Shown here: positions 28,767-32,360 of the stretch, piece after piece | How positions within the stretch are numbered: the first letter of the stretch is position 1 | Layout: each line of letters starts with the position of its first letter | Assembly: GCF_042665195.1 (NCBI RefSeq) | Contig: NZ_JBHTBW010000001.1 | Coordinates: 1-32,360 of the forward strand | DNA: 32,360 bases | DNA from: Laceyella putida | Lineage (GTDB): Bacteria; Bacillota; Bacilli; Thermoactinomycetales; Thermoactinomycetaceae | Reading direction: 5' to 3' | Position numbers and translations under genes: made by a program | The notes under the pieces: generated by a model | The model's database searches: none | The model's input: the letters and a program-made list of their open reading frames with translations, nothing else | What the model was told of the DNA's origin: nothing

Positions 28767-30883
28767 ATGAAGCAACAGTTGACCAAGGAAGAACTCATTG
28801 AACACTTTACTTTATTGCCTCCAGAAAGACAACTGGTTGAAGAAAAGAATTTGGATTCACAATTAGGCTTCGCGGTTTTGTTCAAATGCTTTCAAAATGA
28901 GGCTCGATTTCCTGAAAGTGCTGAAGATGTTCCTTTTCCTGTAATTAAGTTTCTGGCCAACCAGCTACGAACAAGCACTGATCAATTTTACCAATACTCA
29001 TGGACAGGCAGATCGATTAAGCGGCATCGTGTTCAAATCCGAAAGCACTTCGGTGAATGCGTAGTTCTTATAGGACCTCTTACCGAACAGCGATTGGAAA
29101 TCTGCTTAAAATTCTCGATTTCCGTTCAAACAACTCAGAATATCAGCCAATTATCAAAGCATTGGACTTGATTAAGAAACACATAGAGACCAAACAAAAG
29201 TATTTCGCAGTAGACGATGATGTGCCGATTGATGATGTAATCCCGCCCAAGTTTAAGAAAGTGGTGTTAGAGACGGATAGAAATGGCGATTTGCGTATCA
29301 ATCGCATGAACTATGAAATTTCCGTTCTTCATTCCCTGCGGGAGAAGCTAAAGTGTAAAGAAATTTGGGTAGTGGGGGCCGATCGTTATCGGAATCCCGA
29401 CGAGGATTTGCCAGCCGATTTTGAGGCGCGGCGAAAAGAGTATTATGAATCCCTTGGTCTTCGGCTCAATGCAGATTCTGTCATCAACGATCTCAAACAG
29501 TCATTGCATCGTGCATTGGACCAACTGAATCAAAACATCCCACAAAATCCAAAGGTAAGCATTGGTAGTCACAAGGGTGGATGGATTACGGTCACACCAT
29601 TAGAGCCACAGCCGGAGCCAGAGCGCTTGGTTCAGTTAAAAAGGGAGGTTGCCAACCGGTGGTGGATGATCGAATTAATTGATATATTCAAGGAAGCTGA
29701 CCTTCGTGTTGGATTTACTGATGTCTTTCAGTCCTTGGCGGCACATGAGCGCCTAAATCGTTCAGAAATCCAGAAACGTTTGCTTCTTGCCCTCTATGGA
29801 TTAGGCACCAATATGGGTTTAAAGCGAATGGCCACTGGCAATACTGACGTGACCTACGATAATTTGCTCTACATTAAGCGGAAGTTTATCCATCCAGAAA
29901 ACTTAAAGGCGGCCAATGTCCGAGTCGTGAATGCTATTTTGAAGGAAAGATTAACAGAAGTGTGGGGCGAAGCCACCACATCCTGCGCATCCGATTCCAA
30001 GAAATTTGGTGCTTGGGACCAAAACCTCATGACCGAGTGGCATCCCCGCTACCGCGGACCCGGAGTAATGATTTATTGGCACGTCGAAAATAAGTCCGCC
30101 TGTATCCACTCGCATTTAAAGACCTGCACATCTTCTGAAGTGGCTGCTATGATTAAAGGACTGCTCCAGCACACCACCGAAAAAGAAGTCGATCGCAACT
30201 ATGTGGACACACATGGACAAAGCGAAGTCGGCTTTGCCTTCTGTCATCTGCTTGGCTTTAAGCTGATGCCCAGATTTAAAAATATTGGCTCACAAAAGCT
30301 GTATAAGCCCAATCACGGCATGACGGATGCGTATCCGAATCTGCAACCGGTACTGGCCAAGAATCCAATAAACTGGGATCTGATCCGTCAGCAATACGAC
30401 CAATTGGTGAAATATGCTGCCGCTTTGCGATTTAACACCGCAGAGACGGAAGCGATTCTCAAACGATTCAGTAAGAACCGGACTCATCCTGTCTATAAAG
30501 CATTAAGCGAGTTAGGGCGTGTTGTCAAAACGATCTTCCTGTGTGAATACCTACAGCATGAGGAAATCCGGCGTGAGATCCACGAGGGGCTAAATGTGGT
30601 TGAGAACTGGAACTCGGCCAACAGCTTTATCTTTTTTGGCCGGAACGGGGAAATCCAAAAGAACCAAGTGGGTGAACAAGAGATCGCTGTGTTAAGCCTT
30701 AACCTATTACAAAATTGTTTGGTCTACATCAACACCCTCAAAATACAGAACATTATTAAGGAAAAAGGATGGCTCAACCATCTGACAACAGAGGATTTGC
30801 GCGCGCTGACCCCGTTAATTTATAACCATATCACGCCATACGGTCAATTTAATGTGGACTTGGATAAACGGTTGCCGATATAA
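28767..30883 (+). pseudogene. tnpA: Tn3-family transposase with internal deletion
   Basis: ATG 28767 opens a DUF4158 N-terminal domain (L-L-P-P-E-R-Q-L-V, D-S-Q-L-G-F-A-V-L-F-K-C-F-Q, S-W-T-G-R-S-I-K-R-H-R-V-Q-I-R). At about 29050 the coding frame changes, and the next recognisable sequence (R-S-S-Y-R-T-S-Y-R, L-D-F-R-S-N-N) comes from the middle of Tn3 transposases, so roughly 250 codons are missing. The C-terminal DDE region is complete: D in A-S-D-S-K-K-F-G-A-W, D in V-D-T-H-G-Q-S-E, and E in G-E-Q-E-I-A-V-L. Full-length relatives are near 980-1000 residues. RBS AGGAGGGG for the next gene follows its stop directly. Confidence 0.88.
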
Positions 30884-30896
30884 GGAGGGGATCGCC

Positions 30897-31601
30897 ATTA
30901 AACAACGGACACCACCTAAAAAGAAGGCCCGAGAACTGGCCAAATACCTTCGTGAAGAGCGGCCGGATTATGATTACTTAAAAAGCGTATTCCGGCACCT
31001 GCGTGCCGAGTTGGAAGTCAATGTGCCAAAGGCAAATAAGAAATTGCCCTATGTGCCTACAGAAGATGAAATTAAACGCTATTATGAAGCCGTCTGGAAG
31101 GCGAAGAACTTTCAAGACATGATGATCATAAAGACTCTACTATATACTGGCGTTCGCGTGAGCGAACTCATTAACATCAAGTTGAGCGATGTCGATTTTC
31201 ACCGTTGCCAGATCAGGGTGAACCAAGGCAAAGGGAAGAAGGATCGGATTGTGCCATTCCCCACCGTATTCAAAGAAATGTTGGCCATGCATGCCGATGG
31301 CGCAGAGAAAAAGGGTGCCGTCTACCTGTTTGAATCGTCCTGGAAGAAGAAATACACCGATCGCGGCATTCGGAAAATCCTTAAAAAGTATTCCGATCAG
31401 GCCGGCATGGTCCAATCCATATCTCCGCATAAGTTGCGCCACTTTCTGTTAACTTGGCTCAAAAAACAAGGGATTGACGATGCACTCATCCAGCCTTATT
31501 CTGGACATGCAAGCCGTAAGTCGCTTGAAGTATATTCTAAATTGGCCATTACCGATGCTCAAGATGAATATGAACGTGTCATCCCTGAGTTTCCTGTATA
31601 A
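30897..31601 (+). CDS. Tyrosine recombinase of the transposon (TnpI-like cointegrate resolvase)
   Basis: 234 residues. GGAGGGG (30884-30890) lies six bases before an ATT at 30897, the best-placed start; no ATG, GTG or TTG is suitably spaced. Short N-terminal domain, then L-P-Y-V-P-T-E-D-E-I-K-R-Y, then catalytic Arg in T-G-V-R-V-S-E-L, Lys in Q-G-K-G-K-K-D-R, H-K-L-R-H, His in S-G-H-A-S and Tyr in L-E-V-Y-S-K-L. Cotranscribed with tnpA, as for Tn3-family resolvases. The last 33 bases of the gene are repeated inverted at the other transposon end. Confidence 0.85.
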   Translation: MKQRTPPKKKARELAKYLREERPDYDYLKSVFRHLRAELEVNVPKANKKLPYVPTEDEIKRYYEAVWKAKNFQDMMIIKTLLYTGVRVSELINIKLSDVDFHRCQIRVNQGKGKKDRIVPFPTVFKEMLAMHADGAEKKGAVYLFESSWKKKYTDRGIRKILKKYSDQAGMVQSISPHKLRHFLLTWLKKQGIDDALIQPYSGHASRKSLEVYSKLAITDAQDEYERVIPEFPV

Positions 31602-31606
31602 ATACG

Positions 31607-31648
31607 AATGACTTGAGTTGCTACGTATGTAGCCTCAAGTCATTTTCC
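31607..31648. other. Long palindrome at the transposon end (terminator or recombination core)
   Basis: AATGACTTGAG 31607-31617 with CTCAAGTCATT 31634-31644, and inner GCTAC 31620-31624 with GTAGC 31629-31633 around GTAT. TTTTCC follows. It is 6 bases past the recombinase stop and is duplicated, inverted, in the left end (about 26687-26724). Confidence 0.65.
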
Positions 31649-31786
31649 ATTTATTGGGCAGATGGCACCAAATTCGCCGGATGCTACCTCCACCCCTCAT
31701 TGCCTTGTGTATATGAACCAGTTGATTTGCTGATAAGGAAATTTATGTATCCATTTAGCTACAACCTGAGGACAATGACATGATGC

Positions 31787-32122
31787 TTATTCCGTTTTTT
31801 TGTTTACTGAACACGCTGATTTTACAATATTACCCATCTGCATGGCCGTTTTCCGGGTTATCTCGGACTTACCCCTCTGGCGGCGAATCTCCAAAGTGCG
31901 CCGATTCATCACTTCAACACACAAATCCGCGATGCGCTTTGCATTCGTAAAAATATCCTCTTTGTTCTGAGGATCAATATACTGCCCTAATTGGAGTTTC
32001 ACTCCCTCTACCCCCAATACAAAAGCGCGCCAGGTGATAGCGTGTCTTTTGTATTGTTTAACAAGGAAAGGATAGTTTGATATGGGACGTTTGGTCATCG
32101 CCACCATCTTCGTCTTTGTCAA
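31787..32122 (-). CDS. GQYIDP-family small protein (copy with extended tail)
   Basis: Up to 111 residues; candidate starts TTG 32122, ATG 32107 and ATG 32098. Same N-terminus as 24368-24634 (M-T-K-R-P-I-S-N-Y-P-F-L-V-K-Q-Y-K-R), the G-Q-Y-I-D-P junction and the tail F-T-N-A-K-R-I-A-D-L-C. After I-R-R-Q it continues R-G-K-S-E-I-T-R-K-T-A-M-Q-M-G, replacing M-N-K-P-R-K. Just outside the right target duplication of the transposon, inside copy 2 of the 484-bp repeat. Confidence 0.6.
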   Translation of the reverse strand: MTKTKMVAMTKRPISNYPFLVKQYKRHAITWRAFVLGVEGVKLQLGQYIDPQNKEDIFTNAKRIADLCVEVMNRRTLEIRRQRGKSEITRKTAMQMGNIVKSACSVNKKTE

Positions 32123-32360
32123 TCTTTATATCCTATTTCGCTGGTGAGAAAGTGGCCAGTGTGTTCTCCTATTTTAAGTGATTTTAGACAGATATCTTTG
32201 TTGATTCTAACCTAATGATCTGAGATAGCATCAACCAGCAAATAGTATCCCTTGATACCGAGAGGTGTTTTCGGGTATCTACAGGTGTCTTTCGGTACTG
32301 AGATTAATGACAAACCCCCGACCTTCGAAAAAGGGATCGGGGTTTGTTGTTAGGAGGCAT
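31877..32360 (+). repeat. 484-bp direct repeat, copy 2
   Basis: Matches 24389-24872 without indels up to the window's last base. Includes the shared upstream element (32130-32203) and the CCCCCGA/TCGGGG terminator near 32314-32343. Confidence 0.9.

Larger units (their letters stand above)
26635..31696. mobile_element. Tn3-family transposon, 5062 bp, with TnpI-like recombinase and cargo
   Basis: The ends are exact inverted copies that begin GGGGTGGAGGTAGC (left at 26635, right at 31696 in reverse). A 5-bp target duplication TCATT is present at 26630-26634 and 31697-31701, the length typical of Tn3-family insertion. Contents in order: left end, VPH-repeat gene, broken DUF1259 gene, ferritin-like gene (minus), internally deleted tnpA, tyrosine recombinase, right end. 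A tyrosine rather than serine resolvase is the Tn4430-like arrangement. Since tnpA is damaged, the copy is likely immobile without help in trans. 26763-27039 shows no gene. Confidence 0.9.

Overview
The window reads as DNA from a Gram-positive spore-former of the Bacillota, most likely a thermoactinomycete or an Alicyclobacillus-like relative. The reasons are AGGAGG-type ribosome binding sites, many GTG and TTG starts, compact hairpin terminators, a YjcZ-like glycine-rich sporulation peptide, ferritin-like spore-former proteins, and a Cas12f1 whose closest relative I can recall is that of Acidibacillus sulfuroxidans. The species is inferred, not proven. A ParA partition pair and the density of recombinases and transposon ends suggest a plasmid or an accessory chromosomal region.

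Layout. 1-460: a GC-rich, actinomycete-looking patch (tail of an HNH-type secreted protein and a small ORF). 720-5868: a plasmid-maintenance-like block with two GIY-YIG proteins, a large membrane protein with a Ser/His/Gln-rich tail, a small protein, then divergent parA and an RHH partner. 6136-8792: a ferritin-like protein, a dead IS4-type transposase, a Cro/XRE-like regulator divergent from a run of very small genes, an unknown protein and a 43-aa zinc ribbon.

8945-11595 is the centrepiece: a minimal type V-F CRISPR system on the minus strand. In transcription order it has cas12f1 (426 aa, RuvC and zinc-finger residues present), a tracrRNA with its own promoter, a small terminator-like hairpin, and an array of about 17 variable 30-bp repeats with 33-40 bp spacers, closed by a strong terminator. 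No cas1, cas2 or cas4 is present. The repeats are unusually polymorphic, but the variation falls almost only where the tracrRNA is predicted not to pair or to wobble. A second anti-repeat lies at the predicted 5' end of the tracrRNA.

11.7-21.3 kb: three diverged copies of a module made of a TetR regulator, a palindromic operator ACCAACTAGTTGGT and small secreted proteins, one with an LGFP-repeat membrane-anchored protein. Between them lie a tyrosine recombinase killed by one stop codon, Tn3-type transposon debris and a 266-bp miniature element. 21.3-26.4 kb: a 29-aa membrane peptide, a third GIY-YIG protein, a DinB-like protein, members of a shuffled small-protein family, a YjcZ-like peptide and an intact tyrosine recombinase.

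26635-31696: a complete Tn3-family transposon with a 5-bp TCATT target duplication. It carries an internally deleted tnpA, a TnpI-like tyrosine recombinase and cargo (VPH-repeat protein, broken DUF1259 protein, ferritin-like protein). The window ends inside a 484-bp direct repeat of 24389-24872.
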